Below, one piece after another: positions 7,153 through 14,804 of a DNA stretch of 46,398 nt. Both the position numbers and the translations under genes were made by a program. The DNA lies in NCBI RefSeq assembly GCF_004005815.1, contig NZ_SACK01000014.1, forward strand, positions 1 to 46,398, written 5' to 3'. This stretch comes from Mucilaginibacter limnophilus. GTDB lineage: Bacteria; Bacteroidota; Bacteroidia; Sphingobacteriales; Sphingobacteriaceae. A model generated the notes under the pieces. It had not been told where the DNA came from, did no database searches, and worked only from the letters and a program-made list of their open reading frames with translations. Each line of letters begins with the position of its first letter. Within the stretch, counting starts at the first letter, position 1.

Positions 7153-7824
7153 TTACAGTGATGCAAGTGTTGCTTTCAGGTTTTTAACCGCGTCGGTACT
7201 TGTTTTTGACGATGCGAAAATTTCCTGTGAAGTAGTATTGGCGCCGTAATAGTTTGCATTTGAAGTCTTGTCTATCGCGATGTTCGAGCCGTTGATGCTT
7301 ATACCTGCAAACAAACCTTTACTGCGCGAGTATGAATAGATCTCTGCGTCAAGTGCATGATCTGTACTGGCAGTTGAACTGCGGCCAACCGGGCCTGCAG
7401 TGGCAGAAATATCACCGCCAATAGTAAAGTCTCCGTTTTTAACCTGGGTGAGTACGCCCTTTTCTTTAAACACCAGTACCAGGTCTACAGACTGTACGCC
7501 TATCTGGAAGCCGATACTGCCGCCTGTAAGGGTTACAAAAACCGGGTCGCTCCATTTGCCGTCAGCAAGTTTTACCATGGCAACGCCTTTGCCACGTTTA
7601 CCGCCAATGCCAAGGCCGGCATTTATCAGGTTAGGTATAACCACAATGCCTTGATATTGCTGTAACAATTCGTGCGGTATGCTCTCTTTCATTTTAGTAA
7701 AGGAGGTTAATACTTCTGCTGATTTATTTATTCTTTCGGTTTCTTTACCTGCATCTTTGGCTGCCATCAAAACGAATAATGCACTTAAAAGTAGCGGGAA
7801 TTTCAAAAATTTCAATGCTTTCAT
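7153..7824 (-). CDS. Lipid-binding SYLF domain protein (YSC84-related)
   Basis: A 223-residue exported protein. An N-terminal signal peptide (MKALKFLKFPLLLSALFVLM, cleavage near AAKDA) precedes a SYLF/YSC84 domain from about residue 30 to the end. Diagnostic parts are IPHELLQQYQGIVVIPNLI, GIGGKRGKGVAMVKLADG, WSDPVFVTLTGGSIGFQIGVQS and SYSRSKGLFAGISINGS. In eukaryotes the domain binds phosphoinositides; in bacteria it is a common envelope protein of unclear role. The gene stands alone and has its own terminator at 7107-7130. Confidence 0.92.
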   Translation of the reverse strand: MKALKFLKFPLLLSALFVLMAAKDAGKETERINKSAEVLTSFTKMKESIPHELLQQYQGIVVIPNLINAGLGIGGKRGKGVAMVKLADGKWSDPVFVTLTGGSIGFQIGVQSVDLVLVFKEKGVLTQVKNGDFTIGGDISATAGPVGRSSTASTDHALDAEIYSYSRSKGLFAGISINGSNIAIDKTSNANYYGANTTSQEIFASSKTSTDAVKNLKATLASL

Positions 7825-7948
7825 GGGATCTGCTAATTAATTTTAACTTAAATTATTTACGTACAACCTTACAACCGCTAAGTGTAAAGCTTGTTTCTGT
7901 AAAGTGTAAATTTAACATCAGTTTTTTAGGTAAAAATTACCATCAATA

Positions 7949-7978
7949 TTGCAGCTTAGTGTAAATGGCTATCTTTGC
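7949..7978 (+). promoter_or_regulatory. Promoter of the LuxE-like gene
   Basis: TTG (7949-7951) and TATCTTTGC (7970-7978) are 18 bases apart, a good match to the Bacteroidota TTG/TAnnTTTG promoter. The -7 box ends only four bases before the ATG at 7983, so the leader would be almost absent. Confidence 0.65.
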
Positions 7979-7982
7979 CCGG

Positions 7983-8969
7983 ATGGAAAAGGCAGGTAAA
8001 GAGCAGATATTTGGTATAAAAAACAGTGCTGATTTTGATAAGGCCGCTTTGCAGGTGTTTCAGTATCAGGCCGAATACTGTACAGTTTACAGTGAGTTTA
8101 TTAAAGGTTTGGCCATTGATCCGTCAACTATAACAAAAGTTGAAAAAATTCCTTTTTTGCCTATCGAATTCTTTAAATCGCAAGCAGTAGTAACCTCGCA
8201 CGATGATGTTGAAATAACCTTTACCAGTTCGGGCACTACAGGTATGATCACCAGCCGCCATCATGTAACCGATGTTAGCTGGTATATTGAAAGCTTCCGC
8301 CGGGCGTTCAGTTTGTTTTATGGCGATATAAAGGATTATACCATACTTGCGCTGTTGCCTGCATACCTTGAACGTGAAGGTTCGTCGCTTATTTATATGG
8401 CCGATGACCTGATAAGGCAATCAAATAATGCCGACAGCGGTTTTTACCTGTATAACCATGCCGATTTGTTTCATCAGCTTAAGCTGCAACAGGAACTTAA
8501 AAAGCCAACTTTGCTTTTAGGCGTTACCTTCGCGCTGTTGAATTTTATTGAGTTGTATTCCGTTAATTTCCCTGAGCTTATTGTAATGGAAACCGGGGGA
8601 ATGAAGGGACGCCGCAAAGAGATGATACGCGAAGAACTGCATGATATCTTATGCAAAGGTTTTGGTGTAAAAAGCATTCATTCGGAATACGGGATGACGG
8701 AACTGCTGTCTCAAGCTTACTCAAAAGGCGAGGGGATATTCAATTGTCCGCCCTGGATGAAGATCATCACCCGAGATACTAACGACCCCTTCACCTTGCT
8801 GGAGACTGATAAAACCGGCGGCATCAATATTATCGACCTGGCGAATATCAATTCATGCTCGTTCATCGCTACACAGGATTTGGGCAGAGTGTATACCGAT
8901 GGCTCGTTCGAAGTACTTGGCCGTTTCGACAATGCCGACATTCGTGGCTGTAATTTGCTGATAGCGTAA
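7983..8969 (+). CDS. LuxE-like acyl-protein synthetase / adenylating enzyme
   Basis: A 328-residue protein related to LuxE, which activates a fatty acid with ATP and passes it to a cysteine for reduction by LuxC. The ANL-type ATP loop TFTSSGTTG is at about residue 80. ETGGMKGRRKEM and HSEYGMTELLSQAYS match further conserved blocks, the latter like the A5 motif of acyl-adenylating enzymes. The C-terminus (DLGRVYTDGSFEVLGRFDNADIRGC) resembles the A7/A8 hinge. No luxC or luciferase genes are near, so the role is more likely lipid or polysaccharide acylation. I chose the ATG at 7983 because the upstream in-frame ATG at 7965 lies inside the promoter. Confidence 0.85.
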   Translation: MEKAGKEQIFGIKNSADFDKAALQVFQYQAEYCTVYSEFIKGLAIDPSTITKVEKIPFLPIEFFKSQAVVTSHDDVEITFTSSGTTGMITSRHHVTDVSWYIESFRRAFSLFYGDIKDYTILALLPAYLEREGSSLIYMADDLIRQSNNADSGFYLYNHADLFHQLKLQQELKKPTLLLGVTFALLNFIELYSVNFPELIVMETGGMKGRRKEMIREELHDILCKGFGVKSIHSEYGMTELLSQAYSKGEGIFNCPPWMKIITRDTNDPFTLLETDKTGGINIIDLANINSCSFIATQDLGRVYTDGSFEVLGRFDNADIRGCNLLIA

Positions 8970-8977
8970 ATCTTAAC

Positions 8978-9007
8978 TTGCAGCTATCATAATATTATTA
9001 TTTTTGC
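8978..9007 (+). promoter_or_regulatory. Promoter of the PH/SHOCT gene
   Basis: TTG (8978-8980) followed after 18 bases by TATTTTTGC (8999-9007), consistent with the Bacteroidota consensus. The box ends 23 bases before the start codon. Confidence 0.7.
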
Positions 9008-9030
9008 GTTCAGCATAAAGCTTAAAACAC

Positions 9031-9702
9031 ATGAGTATAGACAAGTTTTTAAACGACGGCCAGGATCCCGCAACCGTCGAAAAAATATACACACGACTGG
9101 TTGACCTGCTTAATAGCGGCGAAGAAGTGATTTATATTGCGGTACAAAAAAAGCCGCTGGTAAACCTTTTTCCCGATTGTGTGGCGCTTACCAACAAACG
9201 CGTTTTGTTTTTCACACCTGCTAATCTGGGTCTGTCGATTAAGTTTGTTGACTTTGTTTGGAAAGACATTCTTGACGTACATTCGAAAGAGGAAATCATA
9301 GGCGCGGTATTCACCATTAAAACCGTAAACAGCGCCGAAATGGGTGTCGATTACCTGCCCAAAGTACAGGCAAGAAAGCTATATCAATATGCACAGGAAC
9401 GAAAGGAAACCGAACGTGAAGAACGCCGCCTGCGCGAACTGGAAGAAAAACGCGCCGAATCGGGTTCTGTACTGATTGACAACCCATCGCACGTAGCGTT
9501 AACACCGCCTGCACCACAACCTGTTTTTGAAGCGCCAGCACCTGTAGCTCCACCGGCACCGGAGCCCGTTAAACAAGAGCCGGCTGCAAAACCTGATGAA
9601 CTTACCGAGAAGCTGAAAAAGCTAAAAATGCTGTTTGATAACAGCCTGATATCTCAGGAAGAATACAATCAGAAAAAAATGGATTTGTTAGAGGATTTGT
9701 AG
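9031..9702 (+). CDS. Bacterial PH domain protein with SHOCT tail
   Basis: A 223-residue cytoplasmic protein in four parts. Residues about 30-120 form a bacterial PH domain of the YokE-like type (ALTNKRVLFFTP, then the WKDILDVHSKEE strand). A charged coiled coil (about 115-145) and a Pro/Ala-rich linker (about 158-195) follow. The C-terminal 30 residues are a SHOCT helix pair (LTEKLKKLKMLFDNSLISQE, EYNQKKMDLL). SHOCT is thought to mediate oligomerisation or binding to partner proteins. The linker probably separates the two ends. Specific function is unknown. The gene stands alone and converges on tyrS. Confidence 0.88.
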   Translation: MSIDKFLNDGQDPATVEKIYTRLVDLLNSGEEVIYIAVQKKPLVNLFPDCVALTNKRVLFFTPANLGLSIKFVDFVWKDILDVHSKEEIIGAVFTIKTVNSAEMGVDYLPKVQARKLYQYAQERKETEREERRLRELEEKRAESGSVLIDNPSHVALTPPAPQPVFEAPAPVAPPAPEPVKQEPAAKPDELTEKLKKLKMLFDNSLISQEEYNQKKMDLLEDL

Positions 9703-9710
9703 ATCTATCC

Positions 9711-9736
9711 TAAATCCTCTTCAAAGGAGAAGACTT
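9711..9736 (-). repeat. CTCC-type palindromic repeat, inverted copy
   Basis: Read on the minus strand this is AAAGTCTTCTCCTTTG followed by AAGAGGATTTAGGA. It aligns with the plus-strand copies at 9786-9818 and 37046-37079 (AAAGTCTCCCT, short loop, AGGGAGGATTTAG). Confidence 0.7.
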
Positions 9737-9750
9737 TAAGAGTCAATAAA

Positions 9751-9779
9751 AAAGCGATGGGTTTCAAACCCATCGCTTT
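9751..9779. terminator. Bidirectional terminator between the PH gene and tyrS
   Basis: AAAGCGATGGGTTT (9751-9764) and AAACCCATCGCTTT (9766-9779) form a perfect 14-bp stem. T-rich sequence follows on the plus strand and, read from the minus strand, on the other side too. It sits between convergent genes and should stop transcription in both directions. Confidence 0.9.
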
Positions 9780-9785
9780 TGTTTT

Positions 9786-9818
9786 AAAGTCCTCCCTACC
9801 GAGGAAGATTTAGGTGGT
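9786..9818 (+). repeat. CTCC-type palindromic repeat, direct copy
   Basis: AAAGTCCTCCCTACCG then AGGAAGATTTAGGTGG: the CTCCC/GGAAG-type stem followed by ATTTAGGTGG. It is in opposite orientation to 9711-9736, with the terminator between them. Confidence 0.7.
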
Positions 9819-9820
9819 GC

Positions 9821-11104
9821 TTATTCCGCCACTATCAAAAAGTAATTCTTCTTTCCTTTTTGCGCTACCAGGAATTTACCGTTTATCAGGTTATCGGCAT
9901 TAAAAATATCATCCGCAGTGGCAATTTTGTTGCGGTTAATAGATACACCGCCGCCTTGTATCATTTTTTTGGCTTCACCTTTTGATGGGAATACGGCGGT
10001 TTTTGCTGCCAATAAATCAGTAGCATTAATGCCGGCTTTTAATTCTTCAAGGCTGATGTTGAAGTTTGGTACACCTTCAAACAGACCTTTTACTTCAGCG
10101 TCGTTAAGTTCGTTTAAAAACTCAATGCCGGTGTTGCCGAATAAAAAGTCGGACGACTTGATGGCTTTTTCGTATTCGGTTTCGCCATGTACACGTATGG
10201 TGATGTCTTTTGCAAGAGCCTTTTGCAGCACGCGGGTGTGCGGCGCTGCATCTTGTTCGGCTTCCATAGCTTCAATAACTTCCCTGCTGAGCAAGGTAAA
10301 TATTCGTATATAGCTTTTCGCGTCGGCATCGCTGGTGTTTAGCCAGAACTGGTAAAACTGGTAAGGCGATGTGCGGGCAGGATCGAGCCATACCGCGCCG
10401 CTTTCAGTTTTACCGAATTTTGTACCGTCTGCTTTCTTTATCAGTTGAGTTGTTAAAGCAAACGCCTCACCGCCTTCTTTACGGCGAACCAATTCGGTAC
10501 CGGTAACAATGTTACCCCATTGGTCGCTGCCACCCATTTGCAGAGTGCAGTTATGGTGTTTCCACAAATAGTAAAAGTCATATCCCTGCACCAACTGGTA
10601 AGTAAACTCGGTGAACGACATGCCGGTATCGCCTTCAAGACGTTTCTTTACCGAATCCTTAGCCATCATATAGTTCACAGTGATGTGCTTACCAACGTCG
10701 CGGATAAAATCAAGAAAAGTGAAATTCTTAAACCAGTCGTAATTGTTTACCATCTGCGCGCTGTTTGCACCGCTGTTAAAATTAAGAAACTGCTCAAGCT
10801 GTTTTTTAACACAAGTTAGGTTGTGTTGTAATACATCTTCAGACAGTAAATTACGCTCGGCTGATTTTCCTGATGGGTCGCCCACCATACCGGTAGCACC
10901 GCCAACCAGCGCATAAGGCTTGTGCCCGGCGCGCTGAAAGTGTATAAGCGTCATAATCTGGGTAAGATGGCCAACATGCAGCGAATCGGCAGTTGGATCG
11001 AACCCGATATAGCCTGATGCCATACCCTTATTCAGCAGTTCCTCGGTTCCGGGCATAATATCATGCAGCATGCCACGCCAGCGTAATTCTTCAACAAAGT
11101 TCAT
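9821..11104 (-). CDS. tyrS: Tyrosyl-tRNA synthetase
   Basis: TyrS charges tRNA-Tyr in the cytoplasm as a homodimer. The 427-residue protein is full length for the bacterial TyrS group. The class I HIGH motif appears as HVGH (43-46), and the KMSKS loop as KFGKT (229-233), the variant usual for this TyrS type. The tyrosine site motif QGYDFYYL and the GGSDQWGN segment are present. The C-terminal S4-like RNA-binding domain covers roughly the last 70 residues (KGEAKKMIQGGGVSINRNKI). The gene stands alone with a TATCTTTGC promoter box upstream, and I see no T-box leader. Confidence 0.98.
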   Translation of the reverse strand: MNFVEELRWRGMLHDIMPGTEELLNKGMASGYIGFDPTADSLHVGHLTQIMTLIHFQRAGHKPYALVGGATGMVGDPSGKSAERNLLSEDVLQHNLTCVKKQLEQFLNFNSGANSAQMVNNYDWFKNFTFLDFIRDVGKHITVNYMMAKDSVKKRLEGDTGMSFTEFTYQLVQGYDFYYLWKHHNCTLQMGGSDQWGNIVTGTELVRRKEGGEAFALTTQLIKKADGTKFGKTESGAVWLDPARTSPYQFYQFWLNTSDADAKSYIRIFTLLSREVIEAMEAEQDAAPHTRVLQKALAKDITIRVHGETEYEKAIKSSDFLFGNTGIEFLNELNDAEVKGLFEGVPNFNISLEELKAGINATDLLAAKTAVFPSKGEAKKMIQGGGVSINRNKIATADDIFNADNLINGKFLVAQKGKKNYFLIVAE

Positions 11105-11131
11105 TGTATGCGTATTCTTTTTACAAAAGGT

Positions 11132-11140
11132 GCAAAGATA
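11132..11140 (-). promoter_or_regulatory. -7 promoter box of tyrS
   Basis: On the minus strand the sequence reads TATCTTTGC, a full match to TAnnTTTGC, 27 bases upstream of the tyrS ATG. A matching TTG at -33 is not clear. Confidence 0.65.
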
Positions 11141-11241
11141 AAATAATAAGGTAAAAACTCTTTTTTTAGTAATAAGATGCCGGTCAAATCATAATTATTT
11201 TGTAGATTGTGGCAACTGTGTGATATCATCAAGCACCACCT

Positions 11242-11919
11242 ATGAATTTTTTGTCGCACTATTATTTTGACTGCCACACCACAGATTGTTATTTTGTGCT
11301 GGGCACCGTATTGCCCGATCTGTTAAAGAACGCCGACAAGAATATCATCCTGCACCCCGAAAAACTTCAGCATACCGATAAGCATGTGAACAGTATAATA
11401 GAAGGCTGGAAAAAACACCTCGAGGTAGATCGTTATTTTCATTCATCAGGGTTCTTTTTGCATCACTCGCACCAGTTAAAGCTCGCCCTTACCCCCGTTA
11501 TCCAGGGTTCGCCGGTAAAGCCCTTCTTTTTGGGACATATCGCTATAGAACTTATTTTAGATAACCTGCTGCTTACCACCGGCAGAGTTAGTGCCGACGA
11601 GTTTTATGACCATCTTGTCTCGTGCGAAAAAAGTGTTGTGCAAGAGTTTTTAACTTTCAGTGGCTTGGAAGATACTCAGATATTTTTTAGGTTTTTTGAG
11701 TCGTTTAAAAAAGATCGTTACCTGCATACTTATGTTGATACGCACCAGATAGCTTATGCCCTGAAAAGAATATGTATGCGGGTTTGGAGAAACCCATTCA
11801 CCGTGCAGCAGGAAGTTGATATTGATGAAGTGCTTATAGCTTACAGAAAAGCAGTTTATAACGACTTTATGCAGGTTTTTACCATTATTGAAACTGAAAT
11901 TGCAGGCAGCAGGGTGTGA
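11242..11919 (+). CDS. Putative DUF479 / ACP phosphodiesterase-like protein
   Basis: A 225-residue, mainly helical soluble protein. The opening MNFLSHYYFDCHTTDCYFVL with GTVLPDLL, an early W/H-rich helix (GWKKHLEVDRYFHSSGFFLHHS) given here in one segment, and FFLGHIAIELILDNLLL resemble the layout of the DUF479 family, which includes E. coli AcpH. AcpH removes the phosphopantetheine arm from acyl carrier protein. The His/Asp residues could bind a metal, as in HD-like folds. The match is by pattern only and several family positions differ, so it may be a separate Bacteroidota family. It is alone between tyrS and rpsA, with no shared operon. Confidence 0.5.
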   Translation: MNFLSHYYFDCHTTDCYFVLGTVLPDLLKNADKNIILHPEKLQHTDKHVNSIIEGWKKHLEVDRYFHSSGFFLHHSHQLKLALTPVIQGSPVKPFFLGHIAIELILDNLLLTTGRVSADEFYDHLVSCEKSVVQEFLTFSGLEDTQIFFRFFESFKKDRYLHTYVDTHQIAYALKRICMRVWRNPFTVQQEVDIDEVLIAYRKAVYNDFMQVFTIIETEIAGSRV

Positions 11920-11979
11920 AATGCTTTACAAAATAATAAAAAGCCTTTGAAATCAGCATTTAACATCAAATAAATTTTT

Positions 11980-12008
11980 TTGTACCAAAAATATATCCGT
12001 ACCTTTGC
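11980..12008 (+). promoter_or_regulatory. Promoter of rpsA
   Basis: TTG (11980-11982) and TACCTTTGC (12000-12008), 17 bases apart. The leader to the ATG at 12049 is about 35 bases and contains a small hairpin and a strong AAGGAG sequence. Confidence 0.75.
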
Positions 12009-12010
12009 AG

Positions 12011-12036
12011 TCCCAATTTATGTTGGGAAAAAGGAG
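12011..12036 (+). promoter_or_regulatory. rpsA leader hairpin and AGGAG site
   Basis: TCCCAA (12011-12016) pairs with TTGGGA (12023-12028) around a 6-base loop, followed at once by AAAAAGGAG (12028-12036), a Shine-Dalgarno-like sequence ending 12 bases before the start codon. Strong sites of this kind are uncommon in this phylum. Autogenous control by S1 is a plausible use. Confidence 0.5.
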
Positions 12037-12048
12037 AAAATTTATTTA

Positions 12049-14013
12049 ATGGCAAAAAAACAAGAAGCAGAAAAAGAATTAAAAGCCAAAGAAGCAGAGC
12101 TGGATACAGTGAAAGCTTCGGCAGAGAAAGAAACTATTGAATCAGAGGCTGATTCAATTTCTATCGAAGACATCAAGTCTCAATTATCAACCCCAAGCGC
12201 AGATTTTGACTGGGATGCTGATGACAAAAAGTTTGGTAACTACAGCGACAGCGAACGCGAAAAGCTTGAGCAACTGTATGACGGAACTTTCAGCTCTATC
12301 ACTAAAGGTGAAATCATCACCGGTACTGTTGTAAACATCAACAGCAAAGATGTTGTGCTAAACGTAGGGTTTAAATCAGACGGTTTGGTGTCGGCTTCTG
12401 AATTCCGCGATACTCCTGACCTTAAAGTAGGCGATAAAGTTGAAGTTTTTGTTGAGTCGCAGGAAGATGCTAACGGTCAGTTAGTACTTTCACGCAAACG
12501 CGCAAAAACACAACAATCATGGGAGCGCATTAATGCAGCTTTAGATAACGATGAAATCATCACCGGTTTTGTTAAGAGCCGTACAAAAGGTGGTTTAATT
12601 GTTGATATAATGGGGGTTGAAGCCTTTTTACCGGGTTCACAAATCGATATCAAACCTATCAGGGATTACGATGTGTACGTTGGTAAAACAATGGAGTTCA
12701 AAGTTGTTAAGATTAACCACGAATTTAAAAACGTTGTTGTATCGCACAAAGTGCTTATCGAAGACGACCTTGAAAACCAAAAAACTGAAATTGTTGCTCG
12801 CCTTGAAAAAGGTCAGGTATTGGAAGGTACCGTTAAAAACATTACCGACTTTGGTGTATTCATCGATCTTGGCGGTGTTGACGGCTTACTTCACATTACC
12901 GATATATCATGGGGCCGTATCGAGCATCCGCGTGAAGTACTTGCGCTTGATCAAAAAATCAACGTTGTGGTACTTGACTTTGATGACGAGAAAAAACGTA
13001 TTGCCCTTGGTTTAAAACAACTTACCCCGCATCCTTGGCAAAACCTTGACGAAACAATTCAGGTTGGTTCGAAAGTTAAAGGTAAAATTGTTACCGTTGC
13101 TGATTACGGCGCATTCCTTGAAATTACCCCTGGTGTTGAAGGGTTGATTCACGTATCAGAAATGTCATGGTCACAAAACCTGCGTAACCCTCAGGAATTC
13201 CTGAAAGTAGGTGATGAGGTTGAAGCACAAGTGTTAACACTTGACCGCGACGAGCGCAAAATGTCATTAGGCATTAAACAATTAACGCCTGATCCATGGC
13301 AGCATGCCGGCGAGAAATACGCCATAGGCACCCAGCACGTAGCTACAGTTAAAAACATGACCAACTTCGGTGTGTTTGTTGAACTGGAAGACGGTATCGA
13401 CGGCTTGATCCACATCAGCGACCTTTCTTGGTCTAAAAAGATCAACCACCCGAACGAGTTTACTAAAGTTGGTGAAAAACTAAACGTAGTAGTACTTGAA
13501 CTGGATATTGAGAACCGTAAGCTTAGTTTAGGTCACAAACAACTGGAAGAAAATCCTTGGGATACTTTCGAAACCATCTTTACTGTTGATTCTATCCACG
13601 AAGGAACAGTAATTAAAGTAACTGATAAAGGTGCAATTGTTGCCCTTCCATACGGTGTTGAAGGCTTTGCGCCAACTAAACACCTGGTTAAAGAAGACGG
13701 TACCAGCGTTAAAGCTGAAGAAACTGCCGACTTCAAGATCATTGAGTTTGGTAAAGACAACAAACGTATCGTCATTTCACACTCACGCATATGGGAAGAA
13801 GCCCGTGCCGAAGCAAGGGTACAGGATTTTGAAAACCGTAAAAAAGAAGCTAAAGCAGCCAACAGCGCGGTGAAGAAAGTGAAAGATTCGGTTGAAAAAT
13901 CAACTTTAGGCGACCTGGGCGTTCTTGCTCAATTAAAAGAGCAAATGGAAGGCGCAGAAAGCAAGGCGAAAAAAGCCGCTGCTACTAAACAGTCTGAAGA
14001 AGAAGCAAATTAA
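12049..14013 (+). CDS. rpsA: 30S ribosomal protein S1
   Basis: S1 binds mRNA on the small ribosomal subunit and helps initiation. The 654-residue protein has six S1 (OB-fold) repeats after an acidic, helix-prone N-terminal extension of about 85 residues. Repeat openings include EIITGTVVNINSKDVVLNVG, EIITGFVKSRTKGGLIVDI, LEGTVKNITDFGVFIDLG, VKGKIVTVADYGAFLEI, HVATVKNMTNFGVFVELE and HEGTVIKVTDKGAIVALP. The Lys/Ala-rich C-terminal tail is common in Bacteroidota S1. The ATG at 12049 lies behind promoter and leader; an in-frame codon at 11980 falls inside the promoter. Lack of an anti-SD-dependent start mechanism in this phylum makes S1 especially relevant to initiation. A terminator follows. Confidence 0.97.
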   Translation: MAKKQEAEKELKAKEAELDTVKASAEKETIESEADSISIEDIKSQLSTPSADFDWDADDKKFGNYSDSEREKLEQLYDGTFSSITKGEIITGTVVNINSKDVVLNVGFKSDGLVSASEFRDTPDLKVGDKVEVFVESQEDANGQLVLSRKRAKTQQSWERINAALDNDEIITGFVKSRTKGGLIVDIMGVEAFLPGSQIDIKPIRDYDVYVGKTMEFKVVKINHEFKNVVVSHKVLIEDDLENQKTEIVARLEKGQVLEGTVKNITDFGVFIDLGGVDGLLHITDISWGRIEHPREVLALDQKINVVVLDFDDEKKRIALGLKQLTPHPWQNLDETIQVGSKVKGKIVTVADYGAFLEITPGVEGLIHVSEMSWSQNLRNPQEFLKVGDEVEAQVLTLDRDERKMSLGIKQLTPDPWQHAGEKYAIGTQHVATVKNMTNFGVFVELEDGIDGLIHISDLSWSKKINHPNEFTKVGEKLNVVVLELDIENRKLSLGHKQLEENPWDTFETIFTVDSIHEGTVIKVTDKGAIVALPYGVEGFAPTKHLVKEDGTSVKAEETADFKIIEFGKDNKRIVISHSRIWEEARAEARVQDFENRKKEAKAANSAVKKVKDSVEKSTLGDLGVLAQLKEQMEGAESKAKKAAATKQSEEEAN

Positions 14014-14037
14014 TTAAATAAATTTTCTTCATAACTA

Positions 14038-14069
14038 AGCCCCGTCAGTTTAAATGACGGGGCTTTTTT
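14038..14069 (+). terminator. Terminator of rpsA
   Basis: AGCCCCGTCA (14038-14047) pairs perfectly with TGACGGGGCT (14055-14064), followed by a run of T. A classic rho-independent terminator, 24 bases after the rpsA stop. Confidence 0.93.
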
Positions 14070-14167
14070 GTGGGATGACCTGTAAAATAGATGTCGAAAT
14101 TTTAATAGCAGATTAATGATTTGATAAACTAATTGACGGTGATTATTTAACTAATCGCCAAAATCAC

Positions 14168-14176
14168 TACATTTGC
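14168..14176 (+). promoter_or_regulatory. -7 promoter box of pyrR
   Basis: TACATTTGC fits TAnnTTTGC and lies 17 bases before the ATG at 14194. A TTG at 14173 that could be read as an upstream start is part of this box. Confidence 0.7.
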
Positions 14177-14193
14177 CCAAATCCAACCCAGCG

Positions 14194-14739
14194 ATGCTCA
14201 ATCTAACACTGCTCGACGGACAAAAATTCCAGGTAACCATTCAACGTTTATGTCGTCAGTTAATTGAAAATCATAACGATTTTTCAGAAACGGTACTAAT
14301 TGGCATACAGCCTCGCGGCATTTATCTGGCCCGGCGAGTAGCTGAAGAATTACGCAAGATTTTATCAGGCAAAGCCATATTACAAGGTGACCTTGATATT
14401 ACCTTTTATCGAGATGACTTTCGCCGCCGCGACCAATTGATGCCTAATCAAACTAAAATCGATTTTATTATTGAAGGCAAGCAAGTGGTAATGATGGATG
14501 ACGTACTATGGACAGGCCGCACCATTCGTGCCGCTATGGATGCTTTGCAGGCATTCGGGCGCCCGGCAAAGGTAGAACTGCTAACCCTGGTTGACAGACG
14601 CTACAGCAGGCACATACCAGTAGCAGCCGATTATGTAGGTATTGAGGTGGATTCGATAGCATCGCAAAAGGTAGTAGTAAGCTGGAAAGAAACTGACGGA
14701 GAAGATAAGATTGTCTTACTGTCGGAAGTGAAAGAATAA
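14194..14739 (+). CDS. pyrR: PyrR: pyrimidine regulator / uracil phosphoribosyltransferase
   Basis: A 181-residue type I phosphoribosyltransferase. The PRPP loop VVMMDDVLWTGRT (98-110) is characteristic of PyrR, as are IGIQPRGIYLARRVAEEL (about 36-53) and DITFYRDDFRRRD (68-80). In Bacillus PyrR binds pyr mRNA with UMP and causes attenuation, and it also makes UMP from uracil. Here it precedes pyrB by 65 bases, the usual pairing. No attenuator-like hairpin with a T-run is apparent in the spacer, so RNA-mediated control of pyrB at that point is unproved. The start follows a TACATTTGC box. Confidence 0.93.
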   Translation: MLNLTLLDGQKFQVTIQRLCRQLIENHNDFSETVLIGIQPRGIYLARRVAEELRKILSGKAILQGDLDITFYRDDFRRRDQLMPNQTKIDFIIEGKQVVMMDDVLWTGRTIRAAMDALQAFGRPAKVELLTLVDRRYSRHIPVAADYVGIEVDSIASQKVVVSWKETDGEDKIVLLSEVKE

Positions 14740-14768
14740 CATAACTCTCGGAGCAAAAGAAAAAATAA

Positions 14769-14800
14769 ATTCGAAATCGAACATCCGAAATTCGAAATCA
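14769..14800. repeat. TTCGAAAT-type short repeat
   Basis: TTCGAAATC occurs twice in the pyrR-pyrB spacer (starting about 14769 and 14790) with CGAACATCCGAAA between them. Each TTCGAA is self-complementary. It resembles a simple repeat found between Sphingobacteriaceae genes. Confidence 0.5.
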
Positions 14801-14804
14801 AAAT

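Noticed and set aside
7779..7964. Small frame between the SYLF and LuxE-like genes
   Set aside because: It overlaps the SYLF signal peptide and the LuxE-like promoter and has no protein-like composition.
7983..8969. Bioluminescence locus
   Set aside because: Only a LuxE-like enzyme is present; no luxA, luxB or luxC-like gene lies nearby.
9049..9317. Minus-strand frames within the PH/SHOCT gene
   Set aside because: They are antisense shadows with no domain pattern, while the plus-strand frame has clear PH and SHOCT features.
11980..12048. Longer N-terminus for ribosomal protein S1
   Set aside because: The stretch contains the promoter and leader hairpin; the ATG at 12049 has the SD-like site.
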